From NCBI GenBank assembly GCA_016845145.1, contig JAERTE010000018.1, forward strand, positions 162,794-226,793: DNA of 64,000 nt. Reading direction: 5' to 3'. Source of the stretch: Rhodospirillaceae bacterium. GTDB lineage: Bacteria; Pseudomonadota; Alphaproteobacteria; Rhodospirillales; Casp-alpha2. Below are positions 1 through 8,432 of the stretch, piece after piece (the stretch's first letter is position 1; every line of letters begins with the position of its first letter). The translations under genes were made by a program, and so were the position numbers. The notes under the pieces are model-generated. The model made no database searches, was not told the DNA's origin, and saw only the letters and a program-made list of their open reading frames with translations.

Positions 1-41
1 CTGACACAAAGCGAACAAGAACAAGAAAAGGAGCTGGCCGC

Positions 42-1637
42 GTGGATATTCGCTATCCCCTGAAAATGGTCTTCATGTGGTTGGAAGGCTGGTTCGACCG
101 CTTTTTCACACCCGCCTGGAATCCATTCTATTGCTTAGGCGCGCTTGGTTATTTTTATTTCTGGGTGGTCGCGGCGTCGGGTCTCTATCTCTACATTTTC
201 TTCGATACCGGCATTCCGCAGGCTTACGACTCGGTTGAATATATGACGCATGATCAGTGGTATCTGGCTGGCGTCATGCGTTCTTTACACCGCTACGCCT
301 CTGACGCCTTAGTCGTCATGATGATGATGCATTTGGTGCGTGAGTTCGCTTTTGACCGCTACCGAGGCGGACGATGGTATTCTTGGGTGACGGGCGTGCC
401 GATGATCTGGTTAGTATTCGCTGCCGGCATCACCGGCTACTGGCTGGTGTGGGATGAGTTGGCACAGTACATCTCCATCATCACCACCGAGTGGCTTGAT
501 TGGTTGCCGATTTTTGGCGAGCCCATCGCGCGCAACTTCATGGCGCCCAGCCATTTCGATGGCCGGTTCTTCACGCTACTGGTGTTCATGCACATCGCGC
601 TTCCGCTTATTCTCCTGTTCCTGATGTGGTTCCATTTGCAGCGCATCAACTATTCCAAAACCAACCCGACACGTGGGCTCGCCGTTGGCACCATGCTGAT
701 GCTTCTGGTGTTGTCATTCATTGAGCCCGCCGTCAGCCACCCCATTGCGGACTTGACCAAAGTGCCCACGGAGCTACAGCTCGATTGGTACTACCTCTGG
801 GCTTATCCCATGATTGAGGTTTTGGGCCCTGGGTTCATGTGGTGGTTTGCCTTTGTTGGCACGGTGTTTCTGATCCTCATCCCGTGGTTGCCGCCGAGAC
901 GGCGCCGCGCGCGCGCTGTGGTTAACCTAGAGAACTGCAACGGTTGTACCCGGTGCTATGACGATTGCCCATTCAGCGCGATCGAAATGGTGAAACGGAC
1001 GGACGGCCTAGCCTTCGAGCGCGAAGCCAAGGTGGATCCCGAACTTTGCGTCAGTTGCGGTATCTGCGCCGGGGCCTGTCCAACGGCCACGCCGTTCCGC
1101 CGTGCCAGTGATCTGGTTCCGGGTATCGATCTGCTGGAAAACCCCATCGCCGCCGTGCGCGAAGCCACCGAGGCTGCTGCGGAAAATCTGAGCGGCACTG
1201 AGCGGATCATGATTTTCGATTGCGAGCACGCGTTGAATACCGGAAAGCTCGGCCTGCCAAATACGGGCTCGGTAGAACTGCGCTGCACGGCGATGCTACC
1301 ACCCAGTTTCATCGATTTCGTCCTCAGCCGCAATTTGGCGGACGGCGTGGTGCTGACCGGTTGCCGAGAAGGGCAATGCCAATATCGGCTCGGTAACGAA
1401 TGGGTCGATGGCCGCCTGGAAGGCACACGTGATCCCATGTTGCGAAAACGCGTGCCTAGGGAACGCTTGCTGAAAACCTGGGCGTCACCCACCGATTGGC
1501 GCCGATTCCAGGCCGAAGTCGAGGCGTTTCGCGAGGAGATTAAGGCATTGCCGGAAGGTGACAAACCGGGGGGATTGAAGACGGTTCCGGGCGGACGCGA
1601 AGACAAACCCTCGTCGACAGAGGAGACGGCGGCATGA
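42..1637 (+). CDS. Cytochrome b / 2x[4Fe-4S] ferredoxin / MvhD-like fusion protein
   Basis: Probable inner-membrane electron-transfer protein linking the quinone pool to iron-sulfur carriers. Residues 1-285 resemble cytochrome b (bc1/b6f N-terminal half plus extra helices) with two H-x13-H pairs, H83/H97 and H184/H198, the expected ligands of two b hemes. Residues 299-309 and 336-346 are two CxxCxxCxxxCP ferredoxin motifs. Residues from about 390 to 480 match the hydrogenase delta (MvhD) iron-sulfur fold, with Cys in FDCEHA, RCTAML and TGCREGQCQY. It starts with GTG behind AAAAGGAG and overlaps the next gene by 4 bases. Similar fusions are annotated as hydrogenase iron-sulfur subunits in other denitrifiers. 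The partner is not known; the nir context suggests denitrification electron flow, which is inference. Confidence 0.8.
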   Translation: MDIRYPLKMVFMWLEGWFDRFFTPAWNPFYCLGALGYFYFWVVAASGLYLYIFFDTGIPQAYDSVEYMTHDQWYLAGVMRSLHRYASDALVVMMMMHLVREFAFDRYRGGRWYSWVTGVPMIWLVFAAGITGYWLVWDELAQYISIITTEWLDWLPIFGEPIARNFMAPSHFDGRFFTLLVFMHIALPLILLFLMWFHLQRINYSKTNPTRGLAVGTMLMLLVLSFIEPAVSHPIADLTKVPTELQLDWYYLWAYPMIEVLGPGFMWWFAFVGTVFLILIPWLPPRRRRARAVVNLENCNGCTRCYDDCPFSAIEMVKRTDGLAFEREAKVDPELCVSCGICAGACPTATPFRRASDLVPGIDLLENPIAAVREATEAAAENLSGTERIMIFDCEHALNTGKLGLPNTGSVELRCTAMLPPSFIDFVLSRNLADGVVLTGCREGQCQYRLGNEWVDGRLEGTRDPMLRKRVPRERLLKTWASPTDWRRFQAEVEAFREEIKALPEGDKPGGLKTVPGGREDKPSSTEETAA

Positions 1638-2149
1638 TCGGCAAAGACATGAGCGTCATGAAACTCTTCGGCCAGGCTGTCGTCTATGGCGTGTTCGCGG
1701 TGGTCGTCGGCTACCTAGCGACCCGCCCCAGTTGGACCTTCTTCGACGGCTCCAAGGCGCAGGTGCTTGTCAGCTTTTCGCATGGTGGCAAAGCGGCTGG
1801 CGGTTGTCGTAAGCGCTCGTCAAAGGAGCTGGCCAAACTGGCGCCAAACATGCGCAAGGCGACCATATGTTCGCGCGAACGGGTATCCTTAGTGTTCGAG
1901 ATGAGCATTGATGGCAAATTGGTTCATCGAGAAACCCTTGTGCCGACGGGGTTTCGCAGTGACGGGCCATCGCGCACCTATCAGAAATTCACGGTCGTCG
2001 CTGGCAGACATGATCTCGAACTGAAGTTGCGCGACACCGACCGTGCGGAAGGGTTTGACTATATCCGCCAAGCAACGGTCGATCTGAAGCCTGGACAGAA
2101 TCTATCTGTCGATTTCAAGGCCTCTCAGGGCGGCTTCAAGTTCGAATAA
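1634..2149 (+). CDS. Membrane-anchored protein of unknown function
   Basis: I do not recognise a named family. The 171-residue product has one N-terminal hydrophobic helix (about residues 10-27), then a domain likely facing the periplasm that is rich in beta-type sequence, with two cysteines (GGCRKR and TICSRE) that could form a disulfide. Its ATG overlaps the stop of the cytochrome b fusion (ATGA), so the two are translationally coupled and the protein is probably an accessory or assembly partner of that fusion. An ATG five codons downstream could also be the start. The function is inferred only from this coupling. Confidence 0.6.
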   Translation: MIGKDMSVMKLFGQAVVYGVFAVVVGYLATRPSWTFFDGSKAQVLVSFSHGGKAAGGCRKRSSKELAKLAPNMRKATICSRERVSLVFEMSIDGKLVHRETLVPTGFRSDGPSRTYQKFTVVAGRHDLELKLRDTDRAEGFDYIRQATVDLKPGQNLSVDFKASQGGFKFE

Positions 2150-2180
2150 GGCCCAAAGAATAAAGACCGGAGACAAGAAG

Positions 2181-2579
2181 ATGCCGATCATAGAATGGCG
2201 CGATGATTTCAAGACTGGTGACGGGTCGGTTGATCACGAGCATCAAGAATTGATCGATCTGCTCAATACGCTCTACGACTCCATGGTCGAAGGGCCGCCG
2301 GCGGACGACACCGTGCGTGGATTGGGTGAGGTCTTTACTCGAATTTCAGCGCACTTTGCGCTGGAAGAGCGCGAAATGCGCGAGGCCAAATATGCCGATT
2401 ATCCCGACCACAAGGAAGACCACGAGGACTTGCTCGACCAAATACGAGATATCATGGATGCCTATGAGGTCGGCGTCTTCGCCGAACAGCGCGACACTTT
2501 CGGCAATAGCCTGCACGACTGGTTCGTCAACCATTTCAAAACCCACGATGCCAAGTTGCACCGGGTGTTCGGGCACTGA
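2181..2579 (+). CDS. Bacteriohemerythrin
   Basis: A 132-residue single-domain hemerythrin that binds O2, or possibly NO, at a non-heme di-iron site in the cytoplasm. The ligand set is visible in order: the His of DHEHQE with its downstream Glu, HFALEERE (HxxxE), HKEDH (HxxxH) and HFKTHDAKLH near the C-terminus (HxxxxD type). The length is normal for the family. It follows the anchored protein by 31 bases with a GGAGA ribosome site, so it is probably the third gene of that operon, and it is followed by a strong terminator. Next to nitrite reductase genes, a role in NO or O2 binding or delivery is plausible. Confidence 0.9.
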   Translation: MPIIEWRDDFKTGDGSVDHEHQELIDLLNTLYDSMVEGPPADDTVRGLGEVFTRISAHFALEEREMREAKYADYPDHKEDHEDLLDQIRDIMDAYEVGVFAEQRDTFGNSLHDWFVNHFKTHDAKLHRVFGH

Positions 2580-2598
2580 GATTTAGCCCCAAATGAAA

Positions 2599-2635
2599 GC
2601 CCTCCCCCGCATCACAGGGGAGGGCGTATCTTTTT
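2599..2635 (+). terminator. Rho-independent terminator after the hemerythrin
   Basis: A perfect 9-bp GC-rich stem (GCCCTCCCC/GGGGAGGGC, 9-base loop) is followed after four bases by TTTTT. It ends the plus-strand operon and separates it from the converging hemA. Confidence 0.85.
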
Positions 2636-2649
2636 GAAGTAATGGGCCG

Positions 2650-3864
2650 TCAGGCCGCCTGCTTCAGCTCCAGCCGGTTCCAGACCTCGACCAATGCCTT
2701 GATCAGATCTTCCATCAGCTCGTCCGTATGCAGCGGTGTCGGTGTGATACGCAGCCGCTCCGTGCCTTTCGGTACGGTGGGGTAGTTGATCGGCTGGATA
2801 TAGATGTTGTAGTCCTCCAACAGCATATCAGTCGCCTGCTTGCATCTCACAGGGTCGCCGACCAGAACCGGCACCACATGGGTTACGGAATCTTCCATCA
2901 AGGGCAGGCCGACATCGCGGATCATCTGCTTGAGTTTGTTGGAGCGCTCCTGGTGTTTGATGCGCAGTTCGTTGTGTTCGCGCACGTACCGGACGGAAGC
3001 AATGGCTGCGCCGATGATCGGCGGAGCCAACGTGGTCGAGAAGATGAATCCCGGCGCATTTGAGCGCACAGCGTCGATCAATGCTGCGGAGCCGGTGATA
3101 TAGCCGCCGCACAGCCCGAAGCCCTTGGCCAGCGTTCCTTCAATGACAGTCAACCGATCGGCAAGTCCTTCGCGTTCGGTAATGCCACCGCCGCGTTCGC
3201 CGTAGAGGCCGACCGCATGCACTTCGTCGATGTAGGTCATGGCGTTGTATTTGTCTGCCAAGTCACAAATCTCGGCAATCGGAGAGACGTCGCCATCCAT
3301 GGAATAGACGGATTCGAACACGATCAACTTCGGCCGATCGATATCGGTGTCTTTCAAAAGATTTTCCAGGTGGACAAGGTCACAATGATTATAGATTACG
3401 CGTTCGCAACCGGCATTGCGCACACCGGCGATCATCGACGCATGGTTCCAGGCGTCCGAGAAAATTTTGCAATCCGGGATCAGTTTGGCGATGGTCGATA
3501 TGCCGGCATCATTGGAAACATACCCGGAGGTGAACAAAAGTCCGGCCTCCTTGCCGTGCAGCTTGGCCAATTCTTCCTCCAGCAGCACGTGCAGGTGTGT
3601 CGTGCCGGCGATGTTGCGCGTGCCGCCCGAGCCGCAGCCGTAGGTGTTGGCGGCTTCAATCAAGGCGTCGCGGACAATGGGATTCTGGCCCATGCCGAGA
3701 TAGTCGTTGGAGCACCACACGACCACTTCTTCCGTAGCATCCGGACGTCGGTTGGTGGCATGCGGGAAGTTGCCGGCGTGCCGTTCCAGGTCGGCGAAGA
3801 CGCGATATCGTCCTTCCGCCTTGATCTGGTCCACGGATTGTTTGAAATACGCCTCGTAATCCAT
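2650..3864 (-). CDS. hemA: 5-aminolevulinate synthase
   Basis: PLP enzyme condensing glycine with succinyl-CoA to 5-aminolevulinate, the first step of tetrapyrrole synthesis in alphaproteobacteria (C4 pathway). I chose the ATG that gives MDYEAYFKQ, a typical HemA N-terminus; the result is 404 residues, the usual length. The track ORF runs 42 codons further upstream, towards the FNR box, and is rejected. Visible motifs are the WCSNDYLGM region, [10 protein letters not shown], the [12 protein letters not shown] stretch with the PLP-contacting Asp/His, and GTLAKGFG with the PLP lysine. It is divergent from the Dnr-like regulator across a perfect FNR box, which suggests induction with denitrification to supply heme c, heme d1 and siroheme precursors. 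Other hemA copies may exist elsewhere in the genome. Confidence 0.95.
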   Translation of the reverse strand: MDYEAYFKQSVDQIKAEGRYRVFADLERHAGNFPHATNRRPDATEEVVVWCSNDYLGMGQNPIVRDALIEAANTYGCGSGGTRNIAGTTHLHVLLEEELAKLHGKEAGLLFTSGYVSNDAGISTIAKLIPDCKIFSDAWNHASMIAGVRNAGCERVIYNHCDLVHLENLLKDTDIDRPKLIVFESVYSMDGDVSPIAEICDLADKYNAMTYIDEVHAVGLYGERGGGITEREGLADRLTVIEGTLAKGFGLCGGYITGSAALIDAVRSNAPGFIFSTTLAPPIIGAAIASVRYVREHNELRIKHQERSNKLKQMIRDVGLPLMEDSVTHVVPVLVGDPVRCKQATDMLLEDYNIYIQPINYPTVPKGTERLRITPTPLHTDELMEDLIKALVEVWNRLELKQAA

Positions 3865-4040
3865 CGTTCGTGCATCCTGTCGTGTTTGTTTCGTCGAGGT
3901 TCCAGAGTGGTGTTCGGGGTCAAGAGTGGCCCGCTCCCTGAGATTTCCAACCGAGCTCGGTAAACTAGCGAAAAACCCAGTCAGACACAATGAACTGCAT
4001 ATTGGCCACCGGGTCCTTGATGCAAGTCAAACGAAGACAA

Positions 4041-4054
4041 TTGATTCACATCAA
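4041..4054. promoter_or_regulatory. FNR/Dnr-type box (TTGAT-N4-ATCAA)
   Basis: TTGATTCACATCAA is an exact FNR-family dyad. It lies between the divergent hemA start (about 180 bases away) and the regulator gene (about 80 bases to the chosen TTG). The likely binder is the Crp/Fnr-family product of the adjacent gene, giving autoregulation and hemA control, or a global FNR/Anr. Confidence 0.85.
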
Positions 4055-4129
4055 GGCGAAAGAGGCGCGTTTTCTTTAATTCTCGACAAAGCAGAGATAC
4101 GAAGAACAGAGTCGAGATGGGGCCAAAGA

Positions 4130-4840
4130 TTGCTTACCGATACAGATAAAAAAGTCGTACACGGATTACCTTTGTTTCAAGGGTTGTCGCAGGATGTTCT
4201 CGAAGATTTGCTGGATCAGGCCGTGCCGCGTGAGTATGGGAAGGGCGAAGTGCTTTTCCATCGTGATGATCCGGCGGACAGGTTCTATATCGTGCTTGAT
4301 GGTTGGGTGAAGGTGTTCCGCGATACCATTGCCGGCGATGAAGCAGTGCTTGGAGTATTCACCACAGGAGAAACCTTGGCCGAAGCAGCTGCGTTTTTGG
4401 ATACGGGATACCCGGCGTCGGCGCAGGTTGTCGAGGATGCTCGGATGGTGCCGGTTTTCAGTTCGGTCATTCGCCGTGAGATTCACTCCAATCCCGATAT
4501 TGCCATGAACATGCTGGCGTCCATGTCCCGCCACATGCACCATTTCGTGGTCGAGGTGGAGCAATTGAAGACCTGCTCGGCTACGCAAAGGGTGATCGAC
4601 TTCTTGTTGCGCCGCTGTGTCGCGGATGAGGGACCGGCGGTGATCTTCCTGCCTTACGACAAAACTTTGATTTCGCGGCGGCTTGGCATGCAACCCGAAA
4701 GCTTGTCCAGAATCTTGGCTAAATTACGCAAGCTGGGCATTCGCACGGAGCAAAACCGTGTCATCATCAACGATGTAGAGACGCTGCTCGATTATTGTCA
4801 GACGGAACGGTCCCACGGACAAATGGTGTCCAACGGTTAG
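4130..4840 (+). CDS. Crp/Fnr-family regulator, Dnr/Nnr-like
   Basis: Transcription regulator with an N-terminal cyclic-nucleotide-type beta-barrel (from LPLFQGLS; RFYIVLDGWVKVFR is typical), a long dimerisation helix (MLASMSRHMHHFVVEVEQLK) and a C-terminal winged helix whose recognition helix reads SRRLGMQPESLSRILAKL. No N-terminal FNR iron-sulfur cysteine cluster is visible, which fits the NO-sensing Dnr/Nnr class that uses heme. The track start at 3926 would place the FNR box inside the gene; the next in-frame ATG lies within the domain, so I infer the TTG at 4130 giving MLTDTDKK. Its stop overlaps the converging nnrS stop by 4 bases. The location among nirS, nnrS and hemA supports control of denitrification by NO. 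Confidence 0.85.
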   Translation: MLTDTDKKVVHGLPLFQGLSQDVLEDLLDQAVPREYGKGEVLFHRDDPADRFYIVLDGWVKVFRDTIAGDEAVLGVFTTGETLAEAAAFLDTGYPASAQVVEDARMVPVFSSVIRREIHSNPDIAMNMLASMSRHMHHFVVEVEQLKTCSATQRVIDFLLRRCVADEGPAVIFLPYDKTLISRRLGMQPESLSRILAKLRKLGIRTEQNRVIINDVETLLDYCQTERSHGQMVSNG

Positions 4841-6054
4841 TCGCCTCCATCGGCGGCGCGAGAACTGATGCGGGGCAGGGTTAGAACCGGCCAATAGACA
4901 ATTGATACGATCCCATAGGCTAGCATCCACAACACACCGGCGACGACCATGCCTTCGTTGTAAAACTGCGGCACCCAGGCAGGTACGGCCACGCGCGCGG
5001 CGGCACTGGCGCTGACCAGCAGATAGGCGAATGTGACGGCCGGCGTTACCTGCAATGCGCGGCCCGTATGGCCCAGACTGGCCCGGGTCATGATGGCTAG
5101 CGTCATGGAGCCGACGGCGCCGACAGTTAACGCGTGAATAGCGGTCGCTTCCGACAGCAAGCCGAAATGAGCGGCCGCTTTAAAGCCCAATCCCAGGACC
5201 AACCACGCATAGGCAAGATGCAGTATCCACACGATGGGGGCGTTCAGCGTTTTCAGGCCGCACCAACCGGCTAGGCGGGCGGCATTGGACAGAGCCGCCA
5301 ACGCGGTGATCGCGCCGGCGATCTGCCCTCGCGGCTCGATCACCTCGGCGACGAGAACCGCCGCGACGGAAAGGATGCTTAAAACGTCGAGCGGCTTGCG
5401 CGAGACGGGCAGGTTTTCATGTCCTTCACGGCGCAACGCGTTGGTCGTGAACGCCGGCACCACGCGGCCGCCGATGATGACAATCAGCAATATGATGGTG
5501 TCGAGCGCCAATCGATAAGCCATACCCGAGACGGCGTTCATCAATCCCGTCCATTGCGCGTGTACTAAGATGTTGGCAACGAACAGAAGCGTTAGGATGG
5601 GGACGAAGACGAAATTGCGTGGTGCCCAACGCTGAAACAGCGCTTTGGCGACCAGGGCCAGCAAAAGCGGTATAAACGCCAGATCAAGAGCCGCTACCAA
5701 AAACGCCGGCAGATATGCCGAGAACCAGATCGCTATGCGGCCAGCCAGCCATGTGGCAGACAGCAACGCCAACGTCGGACCATGCACGGGCTTGGAGCCG
5801 GTCCAACTGGGTACTGCGGTCAGGAAAAATCCCGCTATGGCAGCAAGCGTATAGCCATACAGCATTTCGTGCGCATGCCACTCGTGTGGCGCCATGACGA
5901 TGGTCGGGCGTAGGACCTGGCCGTTCATGGCATGCAGGCCGATCCATGCCAGCCACGCCGCCATGGAAAGTGCTGCGAACAAACATGCGAGCAAAAAGAA
6001 CGGGCGGAATCCATACGACATGAAGTCAGCCCAAATGAAACGCCGGTCGGTCAT
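4837..6054 (-). CDS. nnrS: NnrS family heme/copper membrane protein
   Basis: A 405-residue polytopic protein with about 12 hydrophobic helices, of the NnrS family: heme- and copper-containing inner-membrane proteins that protect against nitrosative stress and are usually under NO-responsive control. The typical N-terminus (SYGFRPFFLLACLFA) and the histidine-bearing segments APHEWHAHEMLYGY and GAVGSMTLAIMTRASLGHTGR are present. The ATG is preceded by GGGGGGA. It is the last gene of the minus-strand nirS-nirT-cupredoxin-nnrS series, 69 bases behind the cupredoxin, so is probably cotranscribed. Confidence 0.93.
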   Translation of the reverse strand: MTDRRFIWADFMSYGFRPFFLLACLFAALSMAAWLAWIGLHAMNGQVLRPTIVMAPHEWHAHEMLYGYTLAAIAGFFLTAVPSWTGSKPVHGPTLALLSATWLAGRIAIWFSAYLPAFLVAALDLAFIPLLLALVAKALFQRWAPRNFVFVPILTLLFVANILVHAQWTGLMNAVSGMAYRLALDTIILLIVIIGGRVVPAFTTNALRREGHENLPVSRKPLDVLSILSVAAVLVAEVIEPRGQIAGAITALAALSNAARLAGWCGLKTLNAPIVWILHLAYAWLVLGLGFKAAAHFGLLSEATAIHALTVGAVGSMTLAIMTRASLGHTGRALQVTPAVTFAYLLVSASAAARVAVPAWVPQFYNEGMVVAGVLWMLAYGIVSIVYWPVLTLPRISSRAADGGD

Positions 6055-6123
6055 CTTATCCCCCCATTTTCTGATGAGGAAATGGTGCGGTCTTCGGCTT
6101 TTCGCAAGGCCTTTGAGAAAGTA

Positions 6124-6552
6124 TCACTCAGCGACCTTAACGTAGCCCCGCATATTCTCTTGCTCCCAGTGAGGTCCGCAGAGATACGGGTAGGCGCCGC
6201 TTTCTGTGAAGGTATGCTCCCAAATCTCTTCGGGGAAGAACCGCTCTGATTCTTCGATACCTGCTTCTTTCATCCACACGCTGTGACTGGTGCGCCGATC
6301 AACATTGATCCAGCGTACCTTGGTGCCGGGTGCTACGGTCAGGTTGGTGGGGCAAAAGTTGTATTTATACAGCTTCACGATTACCACGCCCTGTTCGGGC
6401 TTATAGTCGGGGAACACCTTCTTGAACCGGGCTTCGGCCTTGGCACAGATTTTCTTGCGCTCGGCTGTGACCTCTACCTCGCCGCCGCCGGCAAACGCCG
6501 GCAGAGCAATGGCCATGAGCGCCGCGGCCAGAAGACTATTTCTTGACCACAT
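6124..6552 (-). CDS. Periplasmic cupredoxin (plastocyanin/azurin-like)
   Basis: Probable small type 1 copper electron carrier. From the ATG at 6552 (GGAGG nine bases upstream) the protein is about 142 residues with a signal peptide (SLLAAALMAIALPAFAGG). Copper ligands are visible: His in RRTSHSVWM, then CGPHWEQENM near the end (C-x2-H-x5-M). The 32 extra residues of the track ORF are an out-of-context extension into the upstream gene. It overlaps the NirT fusion gene by 17 bases, so translation is coupled. The position between the NirT-like cytochrome and nnrS, downstream of nirS, makes it a good candidate electron donor to NirS, in the role azurin or pseudoazurin plays elsewhere. That role is inference. 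Confidence 0.85.
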   Translation of the reverse strand: MWSRNSLLAAALMAIALPAFAGGGEVEVTAERKKICAKAEARFKKVFPDYKPEQGVVIVKLYKYNFCPTNLTVAPGTKVRWINVDRRTSHSVWMKEAGIEESERFFPEEIWEHTFTESGAYPYLCGPHWEQENMRGYVKVAE

Positions 6553-8287
6553 TGATCTCTGCCTCCGGATTGTCCAGCGCCAGCCTGTACTCCAGCGATA
6601 CATGATGGAAGCGCGCCGTCGTGTAGTCGTCGTGGATTGCGAAGCCAACCGTGTAGGTCTTGCCGGGCTCGAAAGTCACCCCACCGGGCTGTGTTGCGGC
6701 CAAGGGACGGGTCAAGACAACCGTCCAGGTGCCGTTCTCCAGTGTGCCGATACCCGTGATCTCTTTAGAGTCATGCATTTTACGGTCGGCCATGACCAAG
6801 CCTTCGTCAACCTTGTTGTCTTTCGACTTGTAGCGGAACAAGTCCATGAACGCGCCTTCCGCGTGTTTGGCGTCCAGATCGGCTTTGTCGATCAGCTTGT
6901 CCCATGCGCCACGCGGTTTGCCGTTTTTGCCCTTGTATTCAAGTTTGGTGCGGCTGCCCTTGGTGTATTTGGAGACACCATCCGTTACGTCAATGATCTT
7001 TGCAGCTTCGCTGGCGGAAATCGCATCGGGTTTCGGCGCGTCGGGCATGTAGCGCGAGTCGTGATGGCAGGTGACCCAGCAACCCAGCTGTTCGGCATCT
7101 TCGACCTTTCCGTCGTCGACCATGACAGCCAGCTTGATCTGGTTGTCCGGGTCCATTTTGCCGCCGTCAGCGAACGGTGCGGGGGTGTGCCCGGCGTCTG
7201 GCCATTGGAACTTCAGTGTCATGTTGGTGCCGTCGTGGACCGCCTGCAGGGCGACCTTGATGGAACCGCGTTTGCCCGGAATCGGCGTCGCTTCGGCTTT
7301 TTCGCCGCCGACGATCTTCTTACCCATATCGGCCTGTTCACCCTTGTGGCATTCCTGACAGCGATCACCGATACGGCGCACCGCGCGGCCACCACCATGG
7401 TCGGAGCCCTTGAGGACCCATTCCAGCGAAGCCTGGCCCGGATACAGCATGGTCACGTCGACCGGTTCCACGCCGGTCATATCCGGACCAGCGCTGGCTG
7501 GCGCCGCAGCCGGTGCGGATGCGGCCTTGGCCATTTCAGCAGCCTTGGCAGCTTCCGCGGCTTTTTTGGCAGCGGCCTCTTCCGCGGCCTTCTTCGCGGC
7601 TTCCTCGGCGGCTTTCTTCGCCGCTGCGGCTTCCGCCGCCTTCTTCGCTTTGATTGCCGCTTCCTCGGCCTTGGAAATCAGGCGGCGCGAATCGGGCTTG
7701 CCGTCATAGGGGTCGTCGTCCTCACCCAACAGTTTGTGTACGGCGCGGTGGGCGATGCCCTTGTGGCAATCGATGCATGTCAGGCCCTCGGCCTGGGCAT
7801 CCTTGTGGCGCTTGGTGGCGCGGCGCTTTTGAATGCCTGTCTTCATAGCCTCCCACGAATGGCAGTTGCGGCATTCGCGCGAATCCGTCTGTTTCATCGC
7901 CCTCCAGACGCTTTTCGCCAACGTTAGACGCTTATCTTCGAACTTCTCGGGCGTATCGATGGTGCCTAAGGCCTTGTGATACAGTTCACCGGTCGCCTGA
8001 ATTTTGCGCACGACCTTGTGGATCCAGGGGTCCGGAACGTGGCAGTCGGAGCAGGTTGCCTGCACGCCGGTGCGGTTCTGGTAGTGCACCGTTTCTTTGT
8101 ATTCTTCGTAGACGTTTTCGTCCATCTCGTGGCACGAGATGCAGAATTCCATGGTGTTGGTGGCTTCCATGGCGGTGTTGAAACCGCCCCAGAAGATGAC
8201 ACCGGCAAAAGCCCCGACCACGAATATGGAACCCCACGTGTAACGAACCGTCGGCTGCCAGAACCAATTCCAAAATCGTCCAATCAT
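6536..8287 (-). CDS. NapC/NirT tetraheme cytochrome fused to a C-terminal heme domain
   Basis: Membrane-anchored quinol-oxidising cytochrome c. Residues 1-200 are NapC/NirT-like: one N-terminal helix, then four CxxCH sites (CISCH, CSDCH, CRNCH, CIDCH). Next comes an Ala/Lys/Glu-rich low-complexity linker of about 65 residues, and then a domain of about 300 residues resembling the ethylbenzene dehydrogenase gamma/DMSO reductase heme family. That part holds a fifth CxxCH (CQECH) and an unusual CxxxCH (CWVTCH). NirT proteins are usually near 200 residues, so this is about three times longer. The ATG at 8287 follows GGAGAGG; the track start is 17 codons too early. It lies between nirS and the cupredoxin, so it probably passes quinol electrons towards nitrite reduction. 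Confidence 0.85.
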   Translation of the reverse strand: MIGRFWNWFWQPTVRYTWGSIFVVGAFAGVIFWGGFNTAMEATNTMEFCISCHEMDENVYEEYKETVHYQNRTGVQATCSDCHVPDPWIHKVVRKIQATGELYHKALGTIDTPEKFEDKRLTLAKSVWRAMKQTDSRECRNCHSWEAMKTGIQKRRATKRHKDAQAEGLTCIDCHKGIAHRAVHKLLGEDDDPYDGKPDSRRLISKAEEAAIKAKKAAEAAAAKKAAEEAAKKAAEEAAAKKAAEAAKAAEMAKAASAPAAAPASAGPDMTGVEPVDVTMLYPGQASLEWVLKGSDHGGGRAVRRIGDRCQECHKGEQADMGKKIVGGEKAEATPIPGKRGSIKVALQAVHDGTNMTLKFQWPDAGHTPAPFADGGKMDPDNQIKLAVMVDDGKVEDAEQLGCWVTCHHDSRYMPDAPKPDAISASEAAKIIDVTDGVSKYTKGSRTKLEYKGKNGKPRGAWDKLIDKADLDAKHAEGAFMDLFRYKSKDNKVDEGLVMADRKMHDSKEITGIGTLENGTWTVVLTRPLAATQPGGVTFEPGKTYTVGFAIHDDYTTARFHHVSLEYRLALDNPEAEINVVKK

Positions 8288-8390
8288 CTCGGGTACCTCT
8301 CCCTGCTTGCCCGCCGTAGATCGCGGGCGTGATACCAACTAGAAAAATGTCAAAAAAAATATGCCGTCGAATAATGTATGACGAAGAGAA

Positions 8391-8415
8391 GAGGCGGATG
8401 GAAACCATCCGCCTC
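8391..8415 (-). terminator. Stem-loop behind nirS (weak terminator or mRNA 3' stabiliser)
   Basis: A perfect 11-bp stem GAGGCGGATGG/CCATCCGCCTC with a 3-base loop lies 18 bases after the nirS stop and about 100 bases before the nirT-like start. Only a weak T-rich stretch (TTCTCTTC) follows on the minus strand. It probably terminates part of the transcripts or protects the nirS message. Confidence 0.6.
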
Positions 8416-8432
8416 AATCCCTCGTGTCAGCG

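Noticed and set aside
3217-3963. 248-residue plus-strand ORF opposite hemA
   Set aside because: Shadow of hemA with no recognisable domain or ribosome site.
3865-3990. N-terminal extension of HemA in the ORF track
   Set aside because: Family proteins begin at MDYEAYFKQ; the extension is not HemA-like.
6422-7927. 501-residue plus-strand ORF
   Set aside because: It is the antisense shadow of the NirT fusion gene, whose motifs are on the minus strand; its Phe/Gly-rich translation mirrors the Ala/Lys-rich linker.
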